A DNA stretch of 17,902 nucleotides from an uncultured bacterium (GTDB lineage Bacteria > Planctomycetota > Phycisphaerae > Phycisphaerales > UBA1924), in contig CALKYH010000225.1 in NCBI GenBank assembly GCA_938003595.1, forward strand, positions 1-17,902, written 5' to 3'. The notes below the pieces were generated by a model that worked only from the letters and a program-made list of their open reading frames with translations, was not told the origin of the DNA and searched no databases. A program made the position numbers and the translations under genes. Shown here one piece after another: positions 1-7,421 of this stretch. The stretch's first letter is position 1. Every line of letters starts with the position of its first letter.

Positions 1-1737
1 GACGGCGACCATGGGGCTGAGGCACTCGGGCACATCGGGGATGTAGAAGACATCCTCGGCGTGCTTGCGGATCTCCTCGTCGCCCTCGGTGGCGACGGCG
101 ATGACATGCCCGCCGCGGGCGCGGACCTCCTGGATGTTCGAGAGCACCTTGTCGTACTGGCTGCCGCGGTTGGCGATGAAGACGCAGGGCATGCCCTCGT
201 TGATGAGGGCGATGGGGCCGTGCTTCATCTCCGCCGCGGGCATGCCCTCGGCGTGGATGTAGGAGATTTCCTTCAGCTTGAGCGCGCCCTCGAGGGCGGT
301 GGGGTAGTTGTACCCGCGTCCGAGGAACAGCCAGTTCTCGCGCTCGATGTAGCGGGCGGCGACCTTGCGGATGTGGTCGGACTCCTCCAGCACGCGCCCG
401 ATGGCGTCGGGGATCTTCTCGAGGGACTCGATGAGGCTCGCGGCCTGGTCCACCGACATGAACCGGCGCCGGCCGATGAACATCGCGAGCATGGTCATGA
501 CCGCGACCTGGCCGACGAACGCCTTGGTGCTGGCGACGCCGATTTCGGGGCCCACGCGCAGGTAGACGCCGGCGTCGGTCTCGCGGGCGATGGTCGAGCC
601 GACGGAGTTCACGACGCCCAGCGACAGGGCGCCGCGGTCCTTGGCCTCGCGGAGCGCCGCGAGCGTGTCGGCCGTCTCGCCGGACTGGCTCACCGCGATG
701 ACGACGGCGCCTTCCTCGATGATCGGGTTGCGGTAGCGGAACTCGCTGGCGTACTCGCACTCGGCGGGGATCTTGGCGAGCTCCTCAAAGAGGTACTCGC
801 CGATCTTCGCGGCGTGCAGCGCCGTGCCCTGGGCCGTCAGGATGAAGCGCCGGGCCTTGACCAGTTCGCGGGCGTACTGGCCGACGCCGCCCAGGACGAT
901 GCGCCCCTCGCGCTTGTCGATGCGGCCCCGCATGGTCTGCTGGATCGCCGCGGGCTGCTCGAAGATCTCCTTGAGCATGTAGTGCGGGTAGCCGCCCCGC
1001 TCGATCTCCTGGAGCTCCATCTCCAGCTCGTGCACCTTGGGGGTGACGGGCACATTGTCGATGGTGGAGGTGCGGAACGAGGTCGGCGTCATGCGGCAGA
1101 CCTGGTAGTCCTCCAGCGTGATCGCCTGCGTGGTGTGCGCGACGACGGCGGAGGGGTCGGACGCGACGATGTGCTCGTCGGCGCCGATGCCGACCATCAG
1201 GGGCGAGCCCTTCCGCGCCGCGACCAGCACGCCGGGCTCCTTCTCGCAGATGACGGCGATGGCGTAGGCGCCGGTGACCTCGCGCAGCGCGGCCTGGACC
1301 GCGGCCTCGAGGTCGCCGTCGTACAGCTCGCCGATGAGCATGGTCAGCACTTCGGTGTCGGTGTCGGACTTGAACTGATGGCCGCGCTCCTCGAGCCAGG
1401 TCTTGAGCGTGCTGTAGTTCTCGATGATGCCGTTGTGGATGAGGGCGATGCCGTGCCGGTCGTCGCGGTGGGGGTGGGCGTTGGGCTCGGTGACGCCGCC
1501 GTGCGTGGCCCAGCGGGTGTGGGCGATGCCGAGGGTGCCCATGAGGGCGTGGCGCTTGGCGAGCTTGCTCTCGAGCACGGCGACGCGCCCGACGGCGCGG
1601 ACGGTCTCGAGTTTGCCGTTGGGTTCAAGGATGGCGACGCCGGCGGAGTCGTAGCCCCGGTACTCGAGTCGCTTGAGGCCTTCGATGAGCAAGGGGCAGC
1701 AGGGCTTGCTGCCGACATAGGCGACGATACCGCACAT
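1..1737 (-). CDS. glmS: Glutamine--fructose-6-phosphate aminotransferase (isomerizing), C-terminus cut by window edge
   Basis: Makes glucosamine-6-phosphate from fructose-6-phosphate and glutamine, the first step towards UDP-GlcNAc; a cytoplasmic enzyme. The protein begins MCGIVAYVGS, so Cys2 becomes the N-terminal nucleophile of the class II glutaminase domain. RLEYRGYDSAG, AHTRWATHG and HNGIIENY of that domain follow. The C-terminal half has two SIS sugar-isomerase domains: SQSGETADT and EIGVASTKAF in the first, and AEGMPAAEMKHGPIALI in the second. 579 codons are in view; the family is usually about 610 residues, so some 30 residues are missing. The ATG at 1737 has AGGAG at 1749-1745 with a 7-base spacer. 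One oddity is AQGTALHA where E. coli and human enzymes have CGTS at the sugar-phosphate loop. It is divergent from rarA across a 231-base gap. The family call is very secure. Confidence 0.97.
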   Translation of the reverse strand, partial: MCGIVAYVGSKPCCPLLIEGLKRLEYRGYDSAGVAILEPNGKLETVRAVGRVAVLESKLAKRHALMGTLGIAHTRWATHGGVTEPNAHPHRDDRHGIALIHNGIIENYSTLKTWLEERGHQFKSDTDTEVLTMLIGELYDGDLEAAVQAALREVTGAYAIAVICEKEPGVLVAARKGSPLMVGIGADEHIVASDPSAVVAHTTQAITLEDYQVCRMTPTSFRTSTIDNVPVTPKVHELEMELQEIERGGYPHYMLKEIFEQPAAIQQTMRGRIDKREGRIVLGGVGQYARELVKARRFILTAQGTALHAAKIGEYLFEELAKIPAECEYASEFRYRNPIIEEGAVVIAVSQSGETADTLAALREAKDRGALSLGVVNSVGSTIARETDAGVYLRVGPEIGVASTKAFVGQVAVMTMLAMFIGRRRFMSVDQAASLIESLEKIPDAIGRVLEESDHIRKVAARYIERENWLFLGRGYNYPTALEGALKLKEISYIHAEGMPAAEMKHGPIALINEGMPCVFIANRGSQYDKVLSNIQEVRARGGHVIAVATEGDEEIRKHAEDVFYIPDVPECLSPMVAV

Positions 1738-1848
1738 ATCCCTACTCCTATCGAGGCTGGCCGGTGCGGCGGATCGCGCGCTGTCCGGGGTCGTTCTCCG
1801 GGGTCAACTCCGAGGGCCATCGGGGCCTGGAGTCCACCACTATCGGCA

Positions 1849-1854
1849 ATGGTA
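1849..1854 (-). promoter_or_regulatory. Possible -10 box for glmS (TACCAT)
   Basis: On the minus strand the glmS upstream region holds TACCAT, a TANNNT-type -10 box, which would give a leader of about 105 bases containing the AGGAG ribosome site. I find no convincing -35. The leader shows no recognisable glmS ribozyme core. Such a short motif can occur by chance, so this is tentative. Confidence 0.25.
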
Positions 1855-1956
1855 CGGGGCTCATCCGCCAATCGTTCGGGGCCGGCGCCGATCCGGGGGA
1901 GTTCGCTGAACTCAGATTCCCGAGGTTCGGGCGGGGCGGCGAATGTTCGGGCTCCG

Positions 1957-1962
1957 TACGAT
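1957..1962 (+). promoter_or_regulatory. Putative -10 box for leaderless rarA mRNA (TACGAT)
   Basis: TACGAT lies exactly 6 bases before the GTG start of rarA, and there is no Shine-Dalgarno sequence between them. With the usual -10-to-start spacing, transcription would begin at or next to the start codon. The same arrangement recurs before several other genes in this window. Confidence 0.5.
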
Positions 1963-1968
1963 GCCGGC

Positions 1969-3363
1969 GTGAGCGACCTCTGGGCCGGTCAACGGGAGCA
2001 GGCGAGGCGTGCCGCGGAGCCGCTGGCCAGCCGCATGCGCCCGCGCTCGCTGGAGGAATTCGCCGGCCAGGAGCACATCGTGGGGCCGGACCGGCTGCTG
2101 CCCCGGATGATCCGGGCGGACCGGATCACCTCCATCATCCTGCACGGGCCGCCGGGCACCGGCAAGACCGCGCTGGCGGAGGTCATCGCCGCGGCGACGC
2201 GCCGGCGGTTCGTGCGCGAGAACGCCGCGAGCGTGGGCGTGAAGCGGATCCGCGAGGTGATCGAGGAGGCCGCGGCCCGGCTGGAGGCCAGCGGCGGCAC
2301 GAACAAGACGATCCTGTTCCTGGACGAGATCCACCGCTTCACGCGCTCGCAGCAGGATGTGCTGCTGGGCGATGTGGAGCGCGGGGTGATCACGCTCATC
2401 GGGGCGACGACGGAGAACCCGATGTTCGCGGTGAACTCGGCGCTGGTGAGCCGCAGCACCGTGTTCCGGCTGGAGCCGCTGAGCGAGGAGGCCGTGTCGA
2501 CGATCCTGCGGCGCGCGGTGTCGGACAAGGAGCGCGGCCTGGGGAAGCTGGCGCTGACGGTGACGGACGAGGCGATCGCCCACTGGGCGAAGATCAGCGA
2601 CGGCGACGCGCGCCGGGCGCTGACGGCGCTGGAAGTCGCCGTCATGAGCGCCCCGGGGAGGGCGCCCGGCTCGAGCGCGGACGCCGCGGCGCCGCTGACC
2701 ATCGACCTCGCGACGGCGCAGGAGAGCATCCAGCAGAAGGCGATGGTGTACGCCCCCGACGGCGACGAGCATTACGACGCCATCAGCGCGATGATCAAGA
2801 GCGTGCGGGGCAGCGACCCGGACGCGGCGCTGTACTGGATCGCGCGGATGCTCGAGGCCGGGGAGGACCCGCGGTTCGTGGCCCGCCGCCTGGCGATCCT
2901 GGCGAGCGAGGACATCGGCAACGCGGACCCGCGGGCGATCATGGTGGCCGAGGCCGCGTGGTCGCTGGTGGAGCGGATCGGCATGCCCGAGGCGCGGATC
3001 ACGCTGGGCCAGTGCGCGATCTACCTGGCGCTGGCGCCCAAGAGCAACGCGAGCTACCTGGCGATCGACGAGGCGCTGGCCGATGTGCGCGAGGGGCGGA
3101 CGATGCCGGTGCCCGTGTTCCTGCGCGACGGGCACAAGACCGAGAGCGTCGGCAGCGAGCAGCACGGCAAGGGCTATGTCTACAGCCATGGCGCGCCGAG
3201 GAACACGGACATCGGCGCCGTGACCGGGCAGGACTACCTGGGCGTCGATCGCGAGTACTACCGGCCCGACGGACTGGGGACCGAGGAGATGCTGCGCCGA
3301 CGGCTGGAGCAGGTCCGCGCGGCCCGTCGGGAGGCGAACCCCGAGCGGGAGGGCGGCGCTTGA
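1969..3363 (+). CDS. rarA: Replication-associated recombination protein A (RarA/MgsA AAA+ ATPase)
   Basis: 464-residue clamp-loader-like AAA+ ATPase acting at stalled replication forks. Visible motifs are Walker A GPPGTGKT (60-67), Walker B ILFLDEIH (115-122), sensor 1 GATTENP (145-151), and an arginine-finger region SRSTVFRLEPL (161-171). The C-terminal tetramerisation part is typical of the family, with KSVRGSDPDAALYW, LASEDIGNADP and GKGYVYSHG. The reading frame is open far upstream, antisense through glmS, but homology starts at SDLWAGQREQ. The GTG at 1969 is the only start close to it, and it has TACGAT 6 bases upstream and no Shine-Dalgarno. The stop overlaps the start of the next gene, indicating translational coupling. 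Length and motifs are normal for the family. Confidence 0.95.
   Translation: MSDLWAGQREQARRAAEPLASRMRPRSLEEFAGQEHIVGPDRLLPRMIRADRITSIILHGPPGTGKTALAEVIAAATRRRFVRENAASVGVKRIREVIEEAAARLEASGGTNKTILFLDEIHRFTRSQQDVLLGDVERGVITLIGATTENPMFAVNSALVSRSTVFRLEPLSEEAVSTILRRAVSDKERGLGKLALTVTDEAIAHWAKISDGDARRALTALEVAVMSAPGRAPGSSADAAAPLTIDLATAQESIQQKAMVYAPDGDEHYDAISAMIKSVRGSDPDAALYWIARMLEAGEDPRFVARRLAILASEDIGNADPRAIMVAEAAWSLVERIGMPEARITLGQCAIYLALAPKSNASYLAIDEALADVREGRTMPVPVFLRDGHKTESVGSEQHGKGYVYSHGAPRNTDIGAVTGQDYLGVDREYYRPDGLGTEEMLRRRLEQVRAARREANPEREGGA
3347..3353 (+). promoter_or_regulatory. Ribosome binding site that decides the TTG start at 3360
   Basis: GGGAGGG sits inside the last codons of rarA, 6 bases before TTG at 3360. 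No ATG or GTG lies nearby in the downstream frame, so this site is the main argument for a TTG start overlapping the rarA stop (TTGA). Confidence 0.6.
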
Positions 3364-3665
3364 GTCATCGCAGGAGCACGGAGCATCCCCTCTGGCTGAA
3401 TGTGCTGATCTGGATCGCCGGGGCGCTGATGATCCTGACGCCGCTCGCGCTCATCATCGTGGGCGCGCTGTGGCCGGCGGTGTTCCTGCGGGCGGTGTGC
3501 TTCGCGAGCGGACCAGTGGCGATCATGATCTTCGCGCTGGGCGCCATCCTGATGAAGCCGATCGAGGAGCCGGAGAAGTGCGCCCAGTGCGGGTACGACC
3601 TGGACGGGGTGAAGGCGGAGGACTGCCCGGTGTGCGGGACCCCGAGGGCGACGAAATCGGGATAA
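3360..3665 (+). CDS. Small two-helix membrane protein with C-terminal zinc ribbon
   Basis: 101 residues of unknown function. Two hydrophobic segments at about 12-37 and 42-65 form a helical hairpin in the inner membrane. A short cytoplasmic tail follows with CAQCGYDLDG...DCPVCG, where Cys74, 77, 89 and 92 should bind zinc. This CxxCGYDL/CPxCG ribbon behind membrane helices is frequent in planctomycetes, and I know of no defined role for it. The start is TTG, overlapping the rarA stop by 4 bases and supported by GGGAGGG at 3347-3353. The overlap suggests co-translation with rarA, but nothing else links the two functions. Gene reality is well supported by the zinc motif and the frame; the function is unknown. 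Confidence 0.8.
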   Translation: MSHRRSTEHPLWLNVLIWIAGALMILTPLALIIVGALWPAVFLRAVCFASGPVAIMIFALGAILMKPIEEPEKCAQCGYDLDGVKAEDCPVCGTPRATKSG

Positions 3666-3668
3666 GAT
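3663..3668 (+). promoter_or_regulatory. Possible -10 box before the DUF2231-type gene (TAAGAT)
   Basis: TAAGAT overlaps the stop codon of the zinc-ribbon gene and would start a leader of about 47 bases before the ATG at 3722. No clear -35 is visible. Low confidence, since read-through from rarA is an alternative. Confidence 0.25.
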
Positions 3669-3721
3669 TCTCTCGAATCAGTCGGCGCCGGGCGTGTGCC
3701 CGTGCGATTCGGAGCCATGCC

Positions 3722-4276
3722 ATGAACTCGATGTTGGACGCGTTGTCGGATCCGCACATGCGCCACGCGGCGCTGGTGCACCTGCCGATCGTGATGGCGG
3801 CGGTGTCCCCGCTGCTCATCCTCGTGCTGGCGGTGAAGAAGTTCAGCAACAACACGCTGCTGGGCGTCTCGCTGGCGGCGCTGTTGCTGGGATCAGCCGG
3901 AGGGGCGCTCGCGGCCAACGCCGGCGAGGCGGCTGAGGACAGCCTGCACGAGCATCGCGTGACCTGGCCGGCCGGCTCGAACGACGCCGCGGAAAAGCAC
4001 GAGGAACTGGGCGAGAACGGCTGGATCTGGCCGCTGATCCCCGCGGCGCTGCTCGCGGCCGCGGCGATGATGAAGCACAAGGTCTGGCGCGCGGCGTTCG
4101 GCGTCGCGGCGCTGGCGGGGAGCGTGGGGGTGACGGTCTGGGCGGCGCTGACGGCCCACGCGGGGGGCGAACTGGTGTACCGGTACGGGATGGGGGCGCC
4201 GTCCCCGGCGTTGGCGGCGCCGGCGGCTGACGGGGCCCCGTCGGCGGCCCCCCGACCGGACGATGACGAGGATTGA
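3722..4276 (+). CDS. DUF2231-type predicted membrane protein
   Basis: 184 residues with four hydrophobic segments at about 21-38, 46-66, 102-117 and 124-143, so an inner-membrane protein. It resembles the DUF2231/COG4244 family. The evidence is the N-terminal RHAALVHLPIVM (family pattern HxxLVHxPI), a His-rich loop at 76-93 (HEH, EKHEE), and AHAGGELVYRYG at 145-156, a family hallmark near the last helix. Conserved histidines have led to suggestions of a metal- or haem-binding role, but the function is not established. A Pro/Ala-rich acidic tail (PRPDDDED) ends the protein. The ATG at 3722 has only a weak GGAG-like sequence upstream (3710-3714). The family call rests on remembered motifs and is moderately secure. 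Confidence 0.75.
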   Translation: MNSMLDALSDPHMRHAALVHLPIVMAAVSPLLILVLAVKKFSNNTLLGVSLAALLLGSAGGALAANAGEAAEDSLHEHRVTWPAGSNDAAEKHEELGENGWIWPLIPAALLAAAAMMKHKVWRAAFGVAALAGSVGVTVWAALTAHAGGELVYRYGMGAPSPALAAPAADGAPSAAPRPDDDED

Positions 4277-4284
4277 GGGCGGGC

Positions 4285-4290
4285 TAGACT
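4285..4290 (+). promoter_or_regulatory. Possible -10 box for the YhaM-like gene (TAGACT)
   Basis: TAGACT lies in the 101-base gap after the DUF2231-type gene. It would give a leader of about 80 bases ending in GGAG at 4369-4372, 5 bases from the ATG. There is no clear -35. Confidence 0.25.
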
Positions 4291-4377
4291 GGCGGCGTCC
4301 CCCGGGTCGGACCGCGGAGCGGCAGCCCGGCGCCGGCCCCCCGGTGCCCGGCCCCACTCAATTCCTCTGGAGCATTG

Positions 4378-5397
4378 ATGACGCAACTTCCCCTGCAGAC
4401 CGCCTCGAAGCCCGCCCGCCGATTCATCCGGGAGCTCGGCCCGGCGGAGCGTTTCAGTGGCGCGTTCGCGATCGCCAACGCGCAGCTCGGCGCCACGCGC
4501 GCCGGCAAGCCGTACCTGCGCTGCCTGCTGGCGGACAAATCCGGCGATCTGCCGGCGCGGAAGTGGACGATCACGGAGGAGGAATTCTCCCGCCTGCCGA
4601 CCGACGGGTTCGTCTGGGCCGAGGGCGAGACCCAGCCGTTCCAGGGCGAGCTGCAGCTGATCGTGCAGGCGATCGACCCGATCGAGCCCACCTCCGACCA
4701 GCTGCGCGACCTGGTGCCCAGCTCGGCGCGGCCCCCGGAGGAGATGTTCGCGGACATCGAGGCGATCCTGAACTCGCTGTCCCACCCCGCGGCGCTGGCG
4801 CTGGCCCGGACCTACCTCGAGGACCAGACGCTGATGGAGCTGTTCCGCCAGGCGCCCGCGGCCAAGGCGCTGCACCACGCGTTCCTGGGCGGCCTGTGCG
4901 AGCACACGCTGCAGCTGCTCAACCTCGCGGAGGCGATGCTGCCGCTGTACCCCAAGCTCAACCGCGACATCGTGCTGCTGGGCCTGTTCCTGCACGACCT
5001 GGGCAAGACGCGCGAGCTGAGCTGGGAGAAGGGCTTCTCGTACACGGACCGGGGCGAGCTGGTCGGGCACATCGTCGAGGGCGCGATCATGCTGCACGAC
5101 AAGGCCCAGCAGGCGATGAAGACCTCCGGCGTGCGGATGCCGGGCGCGTTCGTCACCGTGCTGCAGCACATCATCGTGTCGCACCACGGCGAGCCGGAGT
5201 TCGGCGCCGCGAAGATCCCCGCGACGCCGGAGGCGATCTTCGTGTCGCTGCTGGACAACCTGGACGCCAAGTGCAACATGGCGATCACCGCCGCGCGTCC
5301 GGATCAGGCCAAGGCGTTCAACCTCGGCGGGAACTTCACGGAGAAGAACTGGGCGCTGAACACCAAGCTGTTCCGCCCGGATCCGCTGGGGGAGTGA
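4378..5397 (+). CDS. YhaM-like 3'-5' exoribonuclease (OB-fold plus HD domain)
   Basis: 339 residues matching the YhaM/CBF1 family of 3'-5' exonucleases that trim RNA, and sometimes single-stranded DNA, in the cytoplasm. Residues 20-105 form the nucleic-acid-binding OB-fold (RFSGAFAIANAQL, GKPYLRCLLADKSGDLPARK, FQGELQLIVQAI). Residues 165-300 form the HD metal phosphohydrolase domain. Likely metal ligands are His176 (GLCEH), His206-Asp207 (LFLHDLGK), His231 (GHIVEG), His269-His270 (VSHHGEPEFG) and Asp293 (LLDNLDAK). The ATG at 4378 has GGAG at 4369-4372. All HD ligands are present, so the enzyme should be active. It is convergent with the dockerin protein, with only 4 bases between the stops and no room for a separate terminator. 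Confidence 0.88.
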   Translation: MTQLPLQTASKPARRFIRELGPAERFSGAFAIANAQLGATRAGKPYLRCLLADKSGDLPARKWTITEEEFSRLPTDGFVWAEGETQPFQGELQLIVQAIDPIEPTSDQLRDLVPSSARPPEEMFADIEAILNSLSHPAALALARTYLEDQTLMELFRQAPAAKALHHAFLGGLCEHTLQLLNLAEAMLPLYPKLNRDIVLLGLFLHDLGKTRELSWEKGFSYTDRGELVGHIVEGAIMLHDKAQQAMKTSGVRMPGAFVTVLQHIIVSHHGEPEFGAAKIPATPEAIFVSLLDNLDAKCNMAITAARPDQAKAFNLGGNFTEKNWALNTKLFRPDPLGE

Positions 5398-5401
5398 GCG
5401 T

Positions 5402-7171
5402 TCAGCAGGCCGTGTTGTAGAGGCCCAGGAGCGTGTTGAGATCGGCGAAATCGACATCGCCGTCGTCGTCCAGATCGCCCGGGAGGCCTGCGCCGCTGGT
5501 GTTGAAGCCGCCGAGCAGGATGTTCAGGTCGGCGAAACCGATCAAGCCGTCGCCGTCGAGGTCGCCGACGCAGGGCGGCGCGTTCTGGCGTTCATAGGCG
5601 CCCATATCGACGAGCGGCGCCGTTCCTGCGCCGGTGTCGGGCGCCTGCGGGTCGTCGACGAATCGCGCGAGTCCGTCGAGGTCGAGAGGGACCTTCTCGG
5701 AGAGGTTCCCGTCCTCATCCAGGTCCGCGCCGTCGGCCGGCACATAGGAGTTGCGACCGGCGTCGGCGACCGGCGAGCCGTCCGCGAGGCGGGCGTCGTC
5801 GTCCGGCGTGCCGAAGAGGTTGTCCGCGCCGTTCGCGTCGGCCAGGAGCGGGTTCGCCTCCGTGCAGCCGGGGTAGTTCGCGGGGTCGATGGGGTCTTCG
5901 CCCACCTCCAGGTCGAAGAGGCCCTGGATGCAGGAATAGCGCACCGTGGCGGTGGAGCCGTCGGCGTTGTGGATGGCCTTCTTGAGCCCGGTGGGGGCGT
6001 TGGAGGCGCTGGCCCAGAGGATCGAGTTGTAGATGACCGCCACGCTGGAGAGGTTGTTGTCGATGGCGCCGCCGTCGCCGGCGCTGTTCGCGACGAAGGT
6101 GGAGTTGACGATCGTGGTCGCGGCGGTGAACGCGAAGATCGCGCCTCCGGCGAGCGAGCTGTTGCCGTTGAACTCGCAGTTCACGATGGAGGTGTTTCCG
6201 CCGAGCCACAGCGCGCCGCCCACGAGGGCGGTGTTCCGCCCGAACCGGCACGAGACGAAGCGCAGGCTGTCGGTCAGGGCGCAGACAGCGCCGCCGTTGG
6301 CGTAGGCCGCGATAGACCCGCTGGATTCGTTGGACCAGAAGTCGCACCGCACGAAATCGGCCGTCGAACCGCCCTCGAGGAACGCCGCGCCGCCGTCTCC
6401 GACGCTGCCGGGGCCGTACGAGTAGTTGTCGGCGAAGACACAGTCGCGCGCGTCGATCGCGGCGCCGTTGACGGCGTACAGCGCGCCGCCGCGGCCGACC
6501 CATGCCCAGTCGCTCTCGAAGACGCAGCCGCGGAATCGCGGCGAGCCGCTGAGCACGATCGCGCCGCCGCCCAGGTGCGCGAAGTTCCGCACGATCCGGC
6601 AGTTGATGAACTCGGGCGCGCCCCCGTCGATGTGCAGGCCCGCCCCCGCGTGGTGCCCGCCGGAGGACTGCCAGGCGTTGCCCCCGGTGACGGTGACGCC
6701 GTCCAGCGAAGTGTCGGCGCCGACGCCGACGGCGGAGACCACATGGTGCGAGTTCTCTGACGATCCCACCCAGTCCGGCTGGTCGTCGCCGTTGAGGTCG
6801 CCGGACAGGACGCTCGGGAAGGCGCCGACATCGCGGTCGTCGGGGGCGCCGCCGGCGGCCAGTCCCCGGAACCCGCCTCGGATGGCCACTCCCTCGACGA
6901 GTTCAAAGCTGGCGATCCGATCGCCGAGCGCGACAGCGCCGCTCTCGCTGCGGTCGGGGCGGTAGAGGCCGCCTGCGATCCGGATCTCGGTCACGGCTGC
7001 GTCGGCCCGGGCCGCGGCGAGGGCGTCCTGGAGCGTGCGGAACGCCGTGGTCCACGCCAGACCGTCGCCGCCGATTGGGGCGTCGTCGTCGACGCGGAGG
7101 ATCGTGGCGCGGGCGGCGCAGCTCACGGAGGCTGCAGCGATGGCGGTCAGGAGCGTGTATCGGGTTCGCAT
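5402..7171 (-). CDS. Secreted right-handed beta-helix protein with C-terminal dockerin domain
   Basis: 589 residues. A signal peptide is clear (MRTRYT, hydrophobic to about 20, cleavage probably after ARA at 22). TILRVDDDAPIGGDGLAW then opens the domain as in many planctomycete beta-helix proteins. Residues about 150-420 hold repeated turns such as GGAIVLSGSPRF, GGALYAVNGAAI, GGAVCALTDSLRF, GGALWLGGNTSI and GGAIFAFTAATT. These are the Gly-Gly-Ala ladder of a parallel beta-helix or polymorphic-outer-membrane-repeat protein. Residues about 536-589 contain two dockerin-type calcium loops, DLDGDGLIGFADLN and DLDDDGDVDFADLN, and the protein ends NTAC. The ATG at 7171 has AGGAG at 7185-7181. Its substrate or binding target is unknown; no enzymatic motif is visible. 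The architecture is secure, the role is not. Confidence 0.88.
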   Translation of the reverse strand: MRTRYTLLTAIAAASVSCAARATILRVDDDAPIGGDGLAWTTAFRTLQDALAAARADAAVTEIRIAGGLYRPDRSESGAVALGDRIASFELVEGVAIRGGFRGLAAGGAPDDRDVGAFPSVLSGDLNGDDQPDWVGSSENSHHVVSAVGVGADTSLDGVTVTGGNAWQSSGGHHAGAGLHIDGGAPEFINCRIVRNFAHLGGGAIVLSGSPRFRGCVFESDWAWVGRGGALYAVNGAAIDARDCVFADNYSYGPGSVGDGGAAFLEGGSTADFVRCDFWSNESSGSIAAYANGGAVCALTDSLRFVSCRFGRNTALVGGALWLGGNTSIVNCEFNGNSSLAGGAIFAFTAATTIVNSTFVANSAGDGGAIDNNLSSVAVIYNSILWASASNAPTGLKKAIHNADGSTATVRYSCIQGLFDLEVGEDPIDPANYPGCTEANPLLADANGADNLFGTPDDDARLADGSPVADAGRNSYVPADGADLDEDGNLSEKVPLDLDGLARFVDDPQAPDTGAGTAPLVDMGAYERQNAPPCVGDLDGDGLIGFADLNILLGGFNTSGAGLPGDLDDDGDVDFADLNTLLGLYNTAC

Positions 7172-7197
7172 CGGTGAGGTCTCCTTTCCCGGTCTCA

Positions 7198-7344
7198 TCA
7201 GCATGCGGAGTTGTCCAGGCCCAGCAGCGTGTTGAGGTCGGCCAGGTCGGCGTCGCCGTCGTCGTTGAACGGGCCGCCGTGCAGCGCCCTGGGATGCAGC
7301 GAGGCCGCCTCGTCGCTCGCCGAGTTCTGAAAAACGGTCATCAT
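7198..7344 (-). pseudogene. Truncated dockerin remnant (or 48-residue mini-gene)
   Basis: The last 23 or so codons read FNDDGDADLADLNTLLGLDN then SAC-stop, a near copy of the second dockerin loop and end of the neighbouring beta-helix gene (DDDGDVDFADLNTLLGLYN, TAC-stop). By hand alignment the 70 bases from each stop codon (7198-7267 against 5402-5471) match at 56 positions. Only one calcium loop is left; the first loop, the beta-helix and any signal peptide are missing. Upstream the frame continues to ATG-ATG at 7344-7339 through sequence with no recognisable domain (MMTVFQNSAS...). The most likely origin is a duplicated or recombined dockerin gene with its middle deleted. A TATATT box 7 bases before the first ATG means transcription is possible, so a real short peptide cannot be excluded. 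Confidence 0.6.
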
Positions 7345-7351
7345 TGTCCGA

Positions 7352-7357
7352 AATATA
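7352..7357 (-). promoter_or_regulatory. Putative -10 box before the dockerin remnant (TATATT)
   Basis: TATATT on the minus strand lies 7 bases before the ATG at 7344, with no Shine-Dalgarno between. This is the same layout as the leaderless-type starts elsewhere in the window. It may be the surviving promoter of the gene from which the remnant derives, or may drive the beta-helix gene downstream. Confidence 0.4.
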
Positions 7358-7421
7358 GGCCGCAGGGGGACCCATGGTCGAGCGAGCCCATTCGGCCGAG
7401 CGGAAAGCTCGCCCGGGCGGC

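Noticed and set aside
61..1968. Open frame on the plus strand joined to rarA, suggesting a 1100-residue protein
   Set aside because: It is antisense to glmS, compositionally odd (Gly/Asp/Val-rich) and without domains. High GC removes stop codons from this frame. rarA similarity begins only at the GTG at 1969.
1738..1968. A glmS ribozyme upstream of glmS
   Set aside because: The gap on the minus strand does not show the conserved catalytic core sequence or its pairing order; only a ribosome site and a possible -10 box were seen.
3523..5457. Minus-strand open frame of 644 codons
   Set aside because: Covers the DUF2231-type and YhaM-like genes in antisense; low-complexity translation with no motif.
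5402..7171. Cellulosomal enzyme, because of the dockerin
   Set aside because: No glycoside hydrolase motif is visible in the beta-helix part and no cohesin is in the window; dockerin-like tails are common in planctomycete secreted proteins.
7396..7412. Small hairpin (cgagc-ggaaa-gctcg) downstream of the amidohydrolase as a terminator
   Set aside because: Only five base pairs and no T-tract on the transcribed side; insufficient support.
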